From Candidatus Ruania gallistercoris (GTDB taxonomy: Bacteria; Actinomycetota; Actinomycetes; Actinomycetales; Beutenbergiaceae), in the NCBI GenBank assembly GCA_019116305.1, contig DXBY01000337.1, forward strand, positions 1 to 37,995: a stretch of DNA of 37,995 nucleotides, in the 5' to 3' direction. The notes under the pieces were generated by a model. The model worked only from the letters and a program-made list of their open reading frames with translations. It made no database searches and was not told the DNA's origin. Each line of letters begins with the position of its first letter. Positions within the stretch are counted from its first letter, which is position 1. The position numbers were made by a program, and so were the translations under genes. Below, piece by piece: positions 15,096-24,425 of the stretch.

Positions 15096-17668
15096 TGCCA
15101 CTGGTACCGCTGTCCTGGCTGCGCGAGCACGTCGAGGTTCCCGCCCAGGCCACCGCCGAGACGCTGGCCGCCGACCTGGTCCGGGTCGGTCTCGAGGAGG
15201 AAGAGATCCACGCCGCGGCTGTCACCGGCCCGCTGGTGGTCGGCCGGGTGCTCGAAGTGGTGCCGGAGCCGCAGAAGAACGGTAAGACGATCAACTGGTG
15301 CCAGGTGGACGTCGGCACCGAGCACGCCGCTGAGGCGGGTGGGGCGCGCGGCATCGTCTGCGGTGCGGACAACTTCTCCGTCGGGGACTCCGTGGTGGTC
15401 GCCCTGCCCGGCGCCGTGCTGCCCGGTGACTTCGCCATCGCCGCCCGGAAGACCTACGGGCACATCTCCGACGGGATGATCTGCTCCGCCCGCGAGCTCG
15501 GCCTCGGGGAAGACCACAACGGCATCATCGTGCTCACTGATCCGCCGGCCCCCGGTACCGACGCCATCGAGCTGTTCGGCCTGGGTGAAGAGGTGCTGGA
15601 GATCAACGTCACCCCGGACCGCGGCTACTGCTTCGCCATGCGCGGGATCGCCCGGGAGTACGCCCACTCCACCGGGGCCGCGTTCACGGACCCGGCGCTG
15701 ACCATCACCGTTCCGGCGTCGCAGGTGGATGCGTTCGCGGTCACTGTGCATGACGAGCGACCGATCCACGGGGTGGGTGGCTGCGACCGGTTCGTGGCCC
15801 GGATCGTGCGTGGCATCGACCCGACGGCGCAGACGCCGCACTGGATGGCCACCCGGCTGCGGCAGGCCGGGATGCGGCCGATCTCGCTGGTGGTGGACAT
15901 CACCAACTACGTGATGCTCGACCTGGGCCAGCCGATCCACGCCTACGACCTGGACAGCCTGGTCTCGCCGATCGTGGTGCGCCGGGCCCGGGCCGGTGAG
16001 GAGCTGACCACTCTCGACGACGTTACCCGCACCCTGGACGCCGAGGACCTGCTGATCACCGACTCCGCCGGTGGCTCTGGGGAGCGGGTGCTCGGACTGG
16101 CCGGCGTGATGGGCGGGGCGGACACCGAGGTGAGTGCCTCGACCACTGCTGTGTTGGTGGAGGCTGCCCACTTCGACCCGATCACCGTCGCCCGAACCGC
16201 GCGCCGGCACCGGCTGCCCAGCGAGGCGGCCAAACGGTTCGAACGTGGGGTGGACCCGCAGCTGGCGCCGGTGGCCGCCCAGCGCGTGGTGGACCTGCTC
16301 GTCGAGCTCGCCGGGGGTGTGGCCGAGGATGGCGCGACCGACCTGGACCGCACCACCGCCCCGGAGCCGATCGAGCTGGATGCCGGGCTGCCAAGCCGGC
16401 TGGTGGGTGTGGACTACACCGCGGACGAGGTCGCCGAGACACTGCGCTCCCTCGGTGCCGGGGTGGAGCAGGTCAGCGCCCCGGAGGGAGAGGGCGGCCG
16501 CCGCGCCCTGCGCCACTCGCACCTGCTGGTCACCCCACCGAGCTGGCGTCCGGACCTGCGGCAGTCGGCCGATCTGGTGGAGGAGGTGGTCCGGCTGCGT
16601 GGGTATGACCAGGTGCCCTCGGTGCTGCCGACCGCACCGCCCGGTGGCCGGGGGCTCACCGAGAGCCAGCGTCGGCGCCGCACCGTGGCCCAGCTGCTCG
16701 CTGACAGCGGGCTGGTGCAGGTGCTCACCTACCCGTTCATGGCCGCCGACCGGCACGACGAACTGAACCTGCCCGCCGACGACCCGCGCCGCCGGGCGGT
16801 GCGGCTGGCGAACCCGCTCTCCGACGCTCACCCGTTCCTGCGCAGCTCCCTGCTGCACACGCTGGTGGATGCGGCAGTGCGCAACGTCGGCCGAGGGCTG
16901 AGCGATGTGGCGATCTACGAGATCGGGCTGGTCACCCGGCCCGATGGTGTGGCCCGCACCTCCCCACTGCCCGGTCCCGGGCAGCTGCCGGAGGACGCGG
17001 AGCTGGCTGCGATCCGGGCGAGCGTGCCGAATCAGCCGCTGCGGGTGGCAGGCGTGCTCACCGGTAATGCCGTGCAGCCGGGGGTCTACACCCAGGCCCG
17101 CAAGGCCGACCATGCAGATGCGATCGAGGCCGTGCACCGGCTCGTGGCAGCGCTCGGCGTGCACCCCCGGGTGCAGGCGGACACCGGCCACGCCCCGTGG
17201 CACCCGGGCCGCTGCGCGCAGTTCACCACGGCCGACGGCACCCTGCTCGGCCACGCCGGTGAGCTGGCGCCGAAGGTGACCCAGGCACTCGGACTGCCCG
17301 CCCGGACGGTGGCCTTCGAGGTGGACCTGGACGCTCTGTTCGCCGCGGCGCCCACCGCGCCCAAGCAGCTGCCGAGGATCTCCACGTTCCCGGCGGCCAA
17401 GGAGGACATCGCCCTGGTGGTGCCCGCCGACGTGCCGGCCGCCGAGCTGCAGGCCACAGTTCAGGAGGCGGGCGGCGAGCTGGCGGAGGAGGTGCGGCTG
17501 TTCGACCTCTACCAGGGGGAGGGGCTCGGCGCGGGGCGCAAGTCGTTGGCCTTCTCGCTGCGGCTGCGCGCGCCGGACCGCACACTCACTGCAGCGGACT
17601 CCACTGCGGTGCGCGAGGCGGTGGTGGCGTTGGCGGCCGAACGATTCGGCGCCGAGCTGCGGAGCTGA
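15095..17668 (+). CDS. pheT: Phenylalanine--tRNA ligase beta subunit
   Basis: An 857-residue beta subunit of usual bacterial length. Domains in order: the N-terminal core, the EMAP-II-like tRNA-binding OB fold (about 40-155, GIVCGADNFSVGDSVVVALP), the B3/B4 editing domain (about 215-405, including ISLVVDITNYVMLDLGQPIH), the B5 DNA-binding-like domain (about 425-500), the class II-like pseudo-catalytic domain, and the C-terminal FDX-ACB anticodon-binding domain (from about 763, PRISTFPAAKEDIALVVP). The editing domain removes tyrosine mischarged on tRNA-Phe. It is translationally coupled to pheS and ends at a very long hairpin. Confidence 0.97.
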
Positions 17669-17696
17669 CCGGGCCAGCTGCCCGCGACCGATGCTC

Positions 17697-17754
17697 GCGA
17701 GGGTGGCCTCGATGTCGAGGATCGGCGAGATTTCGACATCGAGGCCACCCTCGC
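17697..17754. terminator. 22-bp perfect hairpin between pheT and the bPH gene pair
   Basis: Arms 17697-17718 and 17733-17754 are perfectly complementary over 22 bases around a 14-base loop. It lies between the convergent stops at 17668 and 17766 and can terminate both transcripts. The stem is unusually long and mixed in sequence for an actinobacterial terminator, so it could also be a dispersed intergenic repeat. Confidence 0.7.
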
Positions 17755-17765
17755 TGTCGGGCGGC

Positions 17766-19370
17766 TCAGGCAGCTACCGGCTCGTCGGTGACCCGGGCTG
17801 CCAGTGCCGTGGCATCGGCCAGCGCCAGGTCGATGCCGTAGTAGGCCTGGTCACCGGCGGCCGTGGTGACCGTCAACGTCGCCACACCGAGCAGCCGCTG
17901 GAGCAGGTTCTGGCTGACTTGGGCACCGTTGATCCCGCGTACCTGGATCACGTCGGTGCGGCGGGTGAAGAAACCGCGGCGCAGGTAGAGATAGTCCTGC
18001 TCCAGCCGGTGGCCGAGCGCCCGGTAGTACCCGACCCCGGCGAGCACGCCGACCGGCAGCAGCACGGCCGGCGCGGCCAGGAGCCACCCGGTCCACCAGC
18101 CGAGTCCGGTGCCCACGGCGAGCACGGCGGCGAGAACGGCAGTGGGCAGCAGGTACCGGAGCACCGCCCGGCGGCGAGCCACGGGCGGGTGGCTGCGCAG
18201 GGCACCGCCAGGAGGATCAGCCTGTTCATCCAGCACCTGACGGTCGAGGAGCACGTTCGCCACTCCCGTGGCCACCTCCCGGGTGGTGGTCGGCAGCATC
18301 ACCGAGCTCTCGGTCATCATCTGCTGCAGGCTCACGCCGGTCATCACCGGGGCCAGCCGGGCACCGCGCAGGCGGCGGGTGATCAGCGGCTGGGTCACGG
18401 TGACCCCGCGCAACCGGTCGTGATCGGCGGTGAAGGAGCGGGTGGTGAGTAGTCCGCGGGTGGCCAGGAACCGCCCGCCCGGCTCGCGCACCAGCCGGTA
18501 GCCCCACCAGGCCTCGGTGAAGGCGATCGCACCGGCCGCCAGTCCGATCACGATGATGAGCAGTGCCGAGGCCACCGCCCACGCCGTCCAGGATACCTGG
18601 TCGATCAGGCCACCGAGCTGGTCGCCGACCCAGTCCTCCCGCCCCACCAGGGAGACCAGACCGTAGACCGTCCCCACGAAGGACAGCGGGCCGACGATGA
18701 AGGACAGGCCGAGCATCTGGTACACGATCCATCGCCACCGCAGGGTCTGCACCGCCGCACCGGAGTCCTCCTCCAGGCGGGGATCGACACTGGAGGTGAC
18801 GTCCGCACCGGTGTGCTGCAGCAGCTCGGCACGCAGCCGCAGCGCCACTGCGCGGGGGAGACCATCGAGTGCCACTGTGCCTTCGCTGGTGAAGGAGTTG
18901 CCGCCGGTGCCCACCCGGAGCACGGCCAGGCGGAACAGCCGGGTGCTCAGCGGTGCGGTGATGTCCACGGTCCGGATGCGGTGCAGCGGCACCCGGTTGC
19001 GCTTGCGCACCAGGAGGCCGGTGGTGTGTTGCAGCTCGTCGCCGGTGAGCCGGTAGCGCACCTTGACGTAGTTCAGCGCCTGATTCAGCGGGTTGAGCAC
19101 GGCGAGCACGGCGAGCGCGATCACGGTGTACCGGGCGAAGTCGTTGTCGGTGTTGAAGAACCACCAGCCGACGGCGGCCGGGACGAGGCGGACCAGCATG
19201 CGCAGCAGTGCCGCCGGGATGATCCGGGGGTCCAGGCGCTGCCAGGGGATGTCGGCCTCGGCCTGCTCCGGCGCCTCGCTATCCGGGCCGTCGGGCTCCG
19301 CACCGGATGGTGCTCGACCGGCACCGATCGGCTCGCTGTGCTCCTCCTCCTGCGCCGGCGGCAGACTCAT
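17766..19370 (-). CDS. bPH2-domain membrane protein (YdbT-like)
   Basis: A 534-residue membrane protein with three bacterial pleckstrin-homology (bPH2/DUF304) domains between transmembrane pairs. Domain signatures: YRLTGDELQHTTGLLVRKRN with VPLHRIRTVDI, then GRFLATRGLLTTRSFTADHDRLRGVTV, then YLYLRRGFFTRRTDVIQVRGI. Hydrophobic pairs lie at about residues 50-95, 225-290 and 405-450. In B. subtilis the YdbS/YdbT pair is linked to resistance to certain antimicrobial peptides, but the molecular role is open. The ATG overlaps the upstream gene's stop by 4 bases, so the two proteins are probably made together. Confidence 0.87.
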   Translation of the reverse strand: MSLPPAQEEEHSEPIGAGRAPSGAEPDGPDSEAPEQAEADIPWQRLDPRIIPAALLRMLVRLVPAAVGWWFFNTDNDFARYTVIALAVLAVLNPLNQALNYVKVRYRLTGDELQHTTGLLVRKRNRVPLHRIRTVDITAPLSTRLFRLAVLRVGTGGNSFTSEGTVALDGLPRAVALRLRAELLQHTGADVTSSVDPRLEEDSGAAVQTLRWRWIVYQMLGLSFIVGPLSFVGTVYGLVSLVGREDWVGDQLGGLIDQVSWTAWAVASALLIIVIGLAAGAIAFTEAWWGYRLVREPGGRFLATRGLLTTRSFTADHDRLRGVTVTQPLITRRLRGARLAPVMTGVSLQQMMTESSVMLPTTTREVATGVANVLLDRQVLDEQADPPGGALRSHPPVARRRAVLRYLLPTAVLAAVLAVGTGLGWWTGWLLAAPAVLLPVGVLAGVGYYRALGHRLEQDYLYLRRGFFTRRTDVIQVRGINGAQVSQNLLQRLLGVATLTVTTAAGDQAYYGIDLALADATALAARVTDEPVAA

Positions 19371-19915
19371 GTCGCGTCCCCGCGGGTCTCAGCGACAGCA
19401 TCGGTGAGCTGAACCACCAGATCGTCGGCCGTCTGTGCGCTCAGCCCCTGGACCAGTACGGCACCCTGTGCGGACCCGGTGGTCACCGAGACGGCAGCGA
19501 GACCGAGGATTCGGTGCAGCACATTGCGTTTCGCCTCCACGGTCTGCACCCGGGACAGCGGTGCGATCCGCCACTGCCGCCCCAGCCATCCGGTGCGGGA
19601 GTACACCGCCGTACCGGTCACCTCCCACCGGTGGGTGCGGTAGCGCAGCCAGGGGGCGAGGATCAGGCCAGGAAGCAGCAACACGGTCAGAGCCGCTGCC
19701 GCCCCCAGCAACCACGGGCGGCCACCCTCCCAGAACAGGGCCGGGACGAGCGTGGCGGCCAGTGCGAGCACCAGCACCAGCACCCGGGTGAGTAGCCAGT
19801 AGGTCCGCGCGCCTGGAGCGACCCGGTGCCGTGGCGGGCGCGGGGCGCCGTCGCTGGTCTTTGGCTCGGGCGGAACTGTTCCGGTCGGCGACGGCGTGGG
19901 GCCGGCTTCGTGCAC
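19367..19915 (-). CDS. bPH2-domain membrane protein (YdbS-like)
   Basis: A 182-residue partner of the YdbT-like protein. After a proline-rich cytosolic N-terminus come two transmembrane helices (about 40-62 and 66-88) and one bPH2 domain (about 95-170) with WEVTGTAVYSRTGWLGRQWR and the hallmark IAPLSRVQTVEAKRNVLHR. It starts at a GTG with AAGGAGA six bases upstream, which fixes the start well. It overlaps the next gene in an ATGA. The two probably form one membrane complex. Confidence 0.87.
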   Translation of the reverse strand: MHEAGPTPSPTGTVPPEPKTSDGAPRPPRHRVAPGARTYWLLTRVLVLVLALAATLVPALFWEGGRPWLLGAAAALTVLLLPGLILAPWLRYRTHRWEVTGTAVYSRTGWLGRQWRIAPLSRVQTVEAKRNVLHRILGLAAVSVTTGSAQGAVLVQGLSAQTADDLVVQLTDAVAETRGDAT

Positions 19916-19976
19916 GAGGCGTCTCCTTGGTTTGGACGTCCTCAGCGTACGGAGCGCCGGAGGGTGTGGGCATCCT

Positions 19977-20087
19977 TCGCGCGGTCGAGATCTCCAGGCG
20001 ACCTTCCGCCACGAGGGGGAGGTGCGCTCAGCCTTCGCGCGGGAGCGGGTGCGCCGGGTGGCCGGGGTGGCGGGGCTCGATCAGTGA
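19977..20087 (+). pseudogene. Possible remnant of a gene's C-terminus
   Basis: A plus-strand reading ending at the TGA 20085-20087 gives natural-looking protein (ATFRHEGEVRSAFARER, then VRRVAGVAGLDQ) with strongly GC-rich third positions, but there is no start codon or ribosome site nearby. It lies in the 165-base gap between two minus-strand genes and overlaps the end of the kinase gene by a few bases. I do not recognise the family, and it may be chance. Confidence 0.2.
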
Positions 20088-20940
20088 CTGTGCAGGCGCC
20101 TCTCGACGCGCTTCACCATGCGTTTGACTTCCTCGGCTGGCCGTTCCTGGAGCGCTGCGAAGGCGAGTGCCTGCAGGGCGAAAGTGTGCCGGAACACCTG
20201 CGCGCGAGCGACGGTCTCAGCGTCGGCCAACTGCTCGACCAGGTCCCACCCGTGCCATGAGGCGAGGCTGGCCACGTCCTCGGCGGGGTCCTCCACCGCC
20301 GCCAGGTCCCAGTCCAGCACCCCGACGACTCGGCCATGGCTCCAGAGCACGTTGTTCCCGGCCAGATCGCCATGGTTGACGACACCAGATACCCGGGGCA
20401 GCGCCGCCAGAGCGTCGATCCTCCGGGCTGCCTCGCTGCGCGCCTCGGCCGCCAGGAGCGGCAGCACCTGCTCGGTCAGCACCGCCTGCCATCCCGGGCC
20501 ACCGATGAACGCCCGCGCCGGAGCCAGATGGGGGAGCAGTGGCTGCACCGGCAGCGAGTGGATGGTCTCCAGCAGCTCGCGCAGCAGGTGCGGATCGCCG
20601 CTCCCGGCGGGATGCGGCGTGCCCTCGATCCGTTCGGTCGCCGCCGCCACATGCCCGTCCCGCTCGATGATCTGCCCGCGGCTGCGGGGCACCTGGAACG
20701 GCAGCTCCGGCAGTGCGTCCACCAGTCGCTGCACCCGTCGCAGCCCGGCAGCGGCGGGCCGGTCCCGGGCGATCCGGACCGCGGTTCGGCCGCAGAGCAG
20801 CACCAGAGTGGCGGAACCGTGCTCCACCCGGTGCCAGTCGGTCGGGTCACCGGACTCACCGGCTGACGCGAACGCCTCCTGCGCCAGCGCGGTGATCAGA
20901 TCCTCGTCCGGGCGCTGGTACCCGGTGCGCCACTGCGCCA

Positions 20941-20941
<1 letters not shown>
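20081..20941 (-). CDS. Aminoglycoside-phosphotransferase-family kinase
   Basis: A 286-residue protein with the APH/choline-kinase fold. Catalytic motifs are present: VVNHGDLAGNNVLW (Brenner-type HGDxxxxN with the catalytic Asp) and GVLDWDLA (the metal-binding DxD). The N-lobe has ATLVLLCGRTAVRIAR as the nucleotide-binding strands. Substrates in this family range from aminoglycosides and macrolides to sugars and homoserine, so resistance is possible but not shown. The ATG shares one base with the stop of the upstream quinone oxidoreductase gene (TGATG), so they are likely co-translated. Confidence 0.83.
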
Positions 20942-21927
<986 letters not shown>

Positions 21928-21934
21928 GGTCACC

Positions 21935-21940
21935 AACCTA
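21935..21940 (-). promoter_or_regulatory. Leaderless -10 box of the quinone oxidoreductase gene
   Basis: TAGGTT on the minus strand ends 7 bases before the ATG at 21927. Confidence 0.5.
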
Positions 21941-22010
21941 CGCTGCCGGGCACACCCGGTGTCGACCCCCGGACCCGGCAGGCCTGCGGCACCGGGCGGC
22001 GAGCGGTTCG

Positions 22011-22016
22011 TAGAAT
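22011..22016 (+). promoter_or_regulatory. Leaderless -10 box of the yccF-like gene
   Basis: TAGAAT, a near-consensus -10, ends 6 bases before the GTG at 22023. Confidence 0.55.
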
Positions 22017-22022
22017 GGCGGG

Positions 22023-22412
22023 GTGCGCACGATCCTCAACATCATCTGGCTGGTCTTCGCCGGATTCTGGCTCGCGGTCGCCTATGCGGTGGCTGGCCTG
22101 ATCTGCTGCGTGCTGATCATCACCATCCCCTGGGGCATCGCCTCGTTCCGGATCGCCGGTTACATCCTCTGGCCGTTCGGCAGGGAGATCAGCCGCCGCC
22201 GGGACGCCGGACTGGGCTCAGCACTGGGGAACGTGGTCTGGTTCGTCTTCGCCGGCTGGTGGTTGGCGATCGGGCACGTGATCACCGCGGTGCCGCTGTT
22301 CATCACGATCATCGGCATCCCGATGGGCTGGGCCAACCTCAAGCTGATTCCGATCACGCTGACCCCGCTCGGCCGGGAGATCATCGAGACGCACCGCCCG
22401 TTCGCATCCTGA
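22023..22412 (+). CDS. yccF: YccF-family (DUF307) inner membrane protein
   Basis: A 129-residue membrane protein with two tandem YccF repeats. Each has a hydrophobic helix pair and a short conserved end: IIWLVFAGFWLAVAYAVAGL ... ITIPWGIASFRIAGYILWPFGREI and NVVWFVFAGWWLAIGHVITA ... ITIIGIPMGWANLKLIPITLTPLGREI. The glycine-proline turns (IPWG, IPMG) and LWPFG/LTPLG are typical. Function is not known. It starts at GTG, apparently leaderless. It stands before, but is promoter-separated from, the YceI/sigma operon. Confidence 0.9.
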   Translation: MRTILNIIWLVFAGFWLAVAYAVAGLICCVLIITIPWGIASFRIAGYILWPFGREISRRRDAGLGSALGNVVWFVFAGWWLAIGHVITAVPLFITIIGIPMGWANLKLIPITLTPLGREIIETHRPFAS

Positions 22413-22430
22413 ACCCGGTGCACCACCAGG

Positions 22431-22458
22431 TGAACCGAACGGTCCCCGCTCTCGTCTA
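22431..22458 (+). promoter_or_regulatory. ECF sigma-type promoter for the YceI/sigma/anti-sigma operon
   Basis: TGAACC (22431-22436), a 16-base spacer, then CGTCTA (22453-22458). This matches the AAC-type -35 and CGT-type -10 of ECF promoters, closest to the mycobacterial SigL consensus (TGAACC...CGTGTC). It lies 32 bases before the YceI ATG, in front of an operon encoding an ECF sigma factor, so autoregulation is expected. Confidence 0.65.
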
Positions 22459-22490
22459 CTGGTTAAGCGCAACCGACGAGGGAGAGGGTC

Positions 22491-23144
22491 ATGGGGAAGC
22501 GGGCGAAGGTTCTCATCGCAGTGGGGGTCACCCTCGTGGTGGTCGTGGTGGGGGTGCTGGTGGGCACTCGCCTCTACGGCAACTGGGTGAACAGCAATGC
22601 GGACGCCGTCCCCACGCTGTCCAGCACTGCGGACACGGGTGAGCTGGACGGCGACTGGAGCGTGTCCGAGGACAGTTTTGCCGGCTACCGGGTGAACGAG
22701 GTGCTGAACGGCCAGGACGTGACCGTCACCGGACGCACCGAGGACGTCTCCGGTCAGATCAGCATCACCGACGCCACGCTCACCGCAGCCACCGTGGAGG
22801 TCCAGCTGGACACAGTCGCCACGGACGAGTCCGCACGGGACGACTACTTCCGCACGCAGGCGCTGCGCACCGAGGAGTTCCCCACGGCGACCTTCGAGCT
22901 CACCGAACCGATCGAGGTGGCCGCGGGCACAGAGGTCGAGCTGGTTGGTGACCTCACCATCCGCGGGGTCACCCAAGAGACCACCGTGACGGCGCAGGCC
23001 GCCGCCGCCGGGCAGGGCCTGCAGGTGGTCGGCTCGGCGCCGATCACCTTCGCCGACTTCGGGGTGGAAGCCCCCGACCTGGGGTTCGTGGTGGTCGAGG
23101 AGGCGGGCTCGATCGAGTTCTCCCTGGAGCTGACCGCCCGATGA
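22491..23144 (+). CDS. Membrane-anchored YceI-family protein
   Basis: A 217-residue protein with an N-terminal signal anchor (about residues 6-27, VLIAVGVTLVVVVVGVLVGT) and a YceI lipocalin-like domain (about 52-215) outside the membrane. Domain signatures are DGDWSVSEDSFAGYRVNEVL, SGQISITDATLTAATVEVQL, a central RDDYFRTQALRTEEFPTATF and a C-terminal SIEFSLELTAR. YceI proteins bind long-chain isoprenoids or fatty acyl lipids; a role in envelope stress is inferred from the sigma factor encoded next. A purine-rich GGGAGAGGG lies just before the ATG. The stop overlaps the sigma gene's ATG (ATGA). Confidence 0.9.
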   Translation: MGKRAKVLIAVGVTLVVVVVGVLVGTRLYGNWVNSNADAVPTLSSTADTGELDGDWSVSEDSFAGYRVNEVLNGQDVTVTGRTEDVSGQISITDATLTAATVEVQLDTVATDESARDDYFRTQALRTEEFPTATFELTEPIEVAAGTEVELVGDLTIRGVTQETTVTAQAAAAGQGLQVVGSAPITFADFGVEAPDLGFVVVEEAGSIEFSLELTAR

Positions 23145-23662
23145 GTACCGGCCGACCACCCGCTGCCGCACCGGATGCGCTGCTGACCGCAGTGCACTCG
23201 ACCTATGCGGCTGGGCTGCACCGGTATGTGGCGGCGATGGTGGGGGAGTCCCGGGCGGCCGACGTGGTGCAGGAGACCCTGTTGCGGGCCTGGCGGCACC
23301 CGGAGGTGCTGGCCCGCGGTGACGGCGCGGTGCGGGCGTGGTTGTACACGGTCGCCCGGAATCTCGTGGTGGACGAGTCGCGCAGTGCGCGCCGCCGCCG
23401 CGAGGTCAGCACCGACCAACTGCCGGAGGCGGGGGTCGAGGACGGTACCCAGGAGGTGCTGGACGCGTGGTTGGTGGCCGATGCGCTGGTGCAGCTCTCG
23501 GCGGAGCACCGGACCGTCGTGGTCGGTGCCTACTATCGGGGCAGATCGGTGGCCGAGCTCGCCGAGGAGCTGGAGGTGCCGCCGGGCACGATCAAGTCGC
23601 GGCTGCACTACGGGTTGCGGGCGATGCGGCTGGCGTTGCAGGAGAGAGGAGTCTCGTCATGA
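23141..23662 (+). CDS. ECF RNA polymerase sigma factor (SigL/SigK-like)
   Basis: A 173-residue ECF sigma factor with only regions 2 and 4. Region 2: LHRYVAAMVGESRAADVVQE, then TLLRAWRHPEV and AVRAWLYTVARNLVVDESR (the -10-binding part). Region 4: LVQLSAEHRTVVVGAYYRGR, then SVAELAEELEVPPGTIKSRLHYGLRAM (the -35-binding helix-turn-helix). It is translationally coupled to both neighbours, YceI upstream and a zinc-type anti-sigma downstream. The promoter before YceI matches SigL-type sites, so it probably transcribes its own operon once released from the anti-sigma. Confidence 0.93.
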   Translation: MSTGRPPAAAPDALLTAVHSTYAAGLHRYVAAMVGESRAADVVQETLLRAWRHPEVLARGDGAVRAWLYTVARNLVVDESRSARRRREVSTDQLPEAGVEDGTQEVLDAWLVADALVQLSAEHRTVVVGAYYRGRSVAELAEELEVPPGTIKSRLHYGLRAMRLALQERGVSS

Positions 23663-24381
23663 CCGGCGAGGACCGTTACACCGACTGGGATGCGGCCTAC
23701 GTCCTGGGCGCATTGAGCCCGCCGGAGCGGCGGGAGTTCGAGCGGCACCTGGCCGGCTGCACGGCCTGCCGGGAGGCGGTCACCGAGCTGGCGGGGATGC
23801 CCGCAGTGCTTTCGGAGCTCAGCCCGGACCAGGGTGTCGCCCTGGCTCCCGATCAGGGCGACGGCGCAGGACCGTCCGGCGGAGACGTCGTCAGTATCGC
23901 CTCCCTCGCCGCGGCAGCACGCCGCCGCCGACGGCGCCGCTCCCTCTGGCAGGGCGCGGCTGCTCTGGCGCTGGTGGCCGCCGGCGGCCTGGGCGGCTCG
24001 GTGCTGAGCAGTACGGGCTCCGACACCGAGAGCACAGATGACCAGGCGATCACCCTGGACCCGGTGGACGGCAGCAACGTCACTGCGGACCTGACGCTGA
24101 CGCCGTCGGCCTGGGGTACTCGGATGGAGTGGTCCTGCTCCTATCCCAGCAGCGGAGCTTCCGGCGGCCCCGCGCCCACCTACCCCAGCGTGTACGAGCT
24201 GGTGCTGGTCGGGGCGGACGGGAGCCGCACGGTGGTGGCGACCTGGACCGGTGACGGCGACGATCATGCCAGTGGTCTCCTCGCCTCCTCCGCGGTGCCG
24301 GTGGAGGACATCACCCGGATCGAGCTCGGCGTGGAGGATGCCGACCGTGTCCTCGCGGCCGCCGAGCTGGGCGACGCCTGA
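23659..24381 (+). CDS. Zinc-type (ZAS) transmembrane anti-sigma factor
   Basis: A 240-residue anti-sigma factor. The cytosolic N-terminal domain has the ZAS motif HLAGCTACREA, with His30-x3-Cys34-x2-Cys37, which binds zinc and holds the sigma factor. After a flexible linker and a basic patch (RRRRRR around residue 95) comes one transmembrane helix (about 98-117, AAALALVAAGGLGGSVLSS), then an extracytoplasmic RskA-like domain (about 130-240, with TLTPSAWGTRMEWSCSYPS). The signal outside is unknown. The ATG overlaps the sigma stop, as is usual for such pairs. Confidence 0.92.
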   Translation: MTGEDRYTDWDAAYVLGALSPPERREFERHLAGCTACREAVTELAGMPAVLSELSPDQGVALAPDQGDGAGPSGGDVVSIASLAAAARRRRRRRSLWQGAAALALVAAGGLGGSVLSSTGSDTESTDDQAITLDPVDGSNVTADLTLTPSAWGTRMEWSCSYPSSGASGGPAPTYPSVYELVLVGADGSRTVVATWTGDGDDHASGLLASSAVPVEDITRIELGVEDADRVLAAAELGDA

Positions 24382-24390
24382 CCGGCTCGA

Positions 24391-24425
24391 CCGCCGACCC
24401 GACCACTACGGGTCCGCATCGGCGG
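24391..24425. terminator. Weak bidirectional hairpin between the anti-sigma and LacI genes
   Basis: CCGCCGA (24391-24397) pairs with TCGGCGG (24419-24425), with CCC/GGG as a second stem segment inside. It spans the gap between convergent stops and the last codons of the LacI gene. Confidence 0.35.

Noticed and set aside
19391-19415. A second TGAACC...CGTC-like ECF promoter match
   Set aside because: The spacing is 14 rather than 16-17 bases, and it lies inside the YdbS-like coding region with no gene downstream in that direction.
22450-22480. CTCGTC/GACGAG imperfect hairpin before the YceI ribosome site
   Set aside because: It overlaps the -10 of the ECF promoter, so most of it would not be in the transcript; the promoter explains the conservation better.
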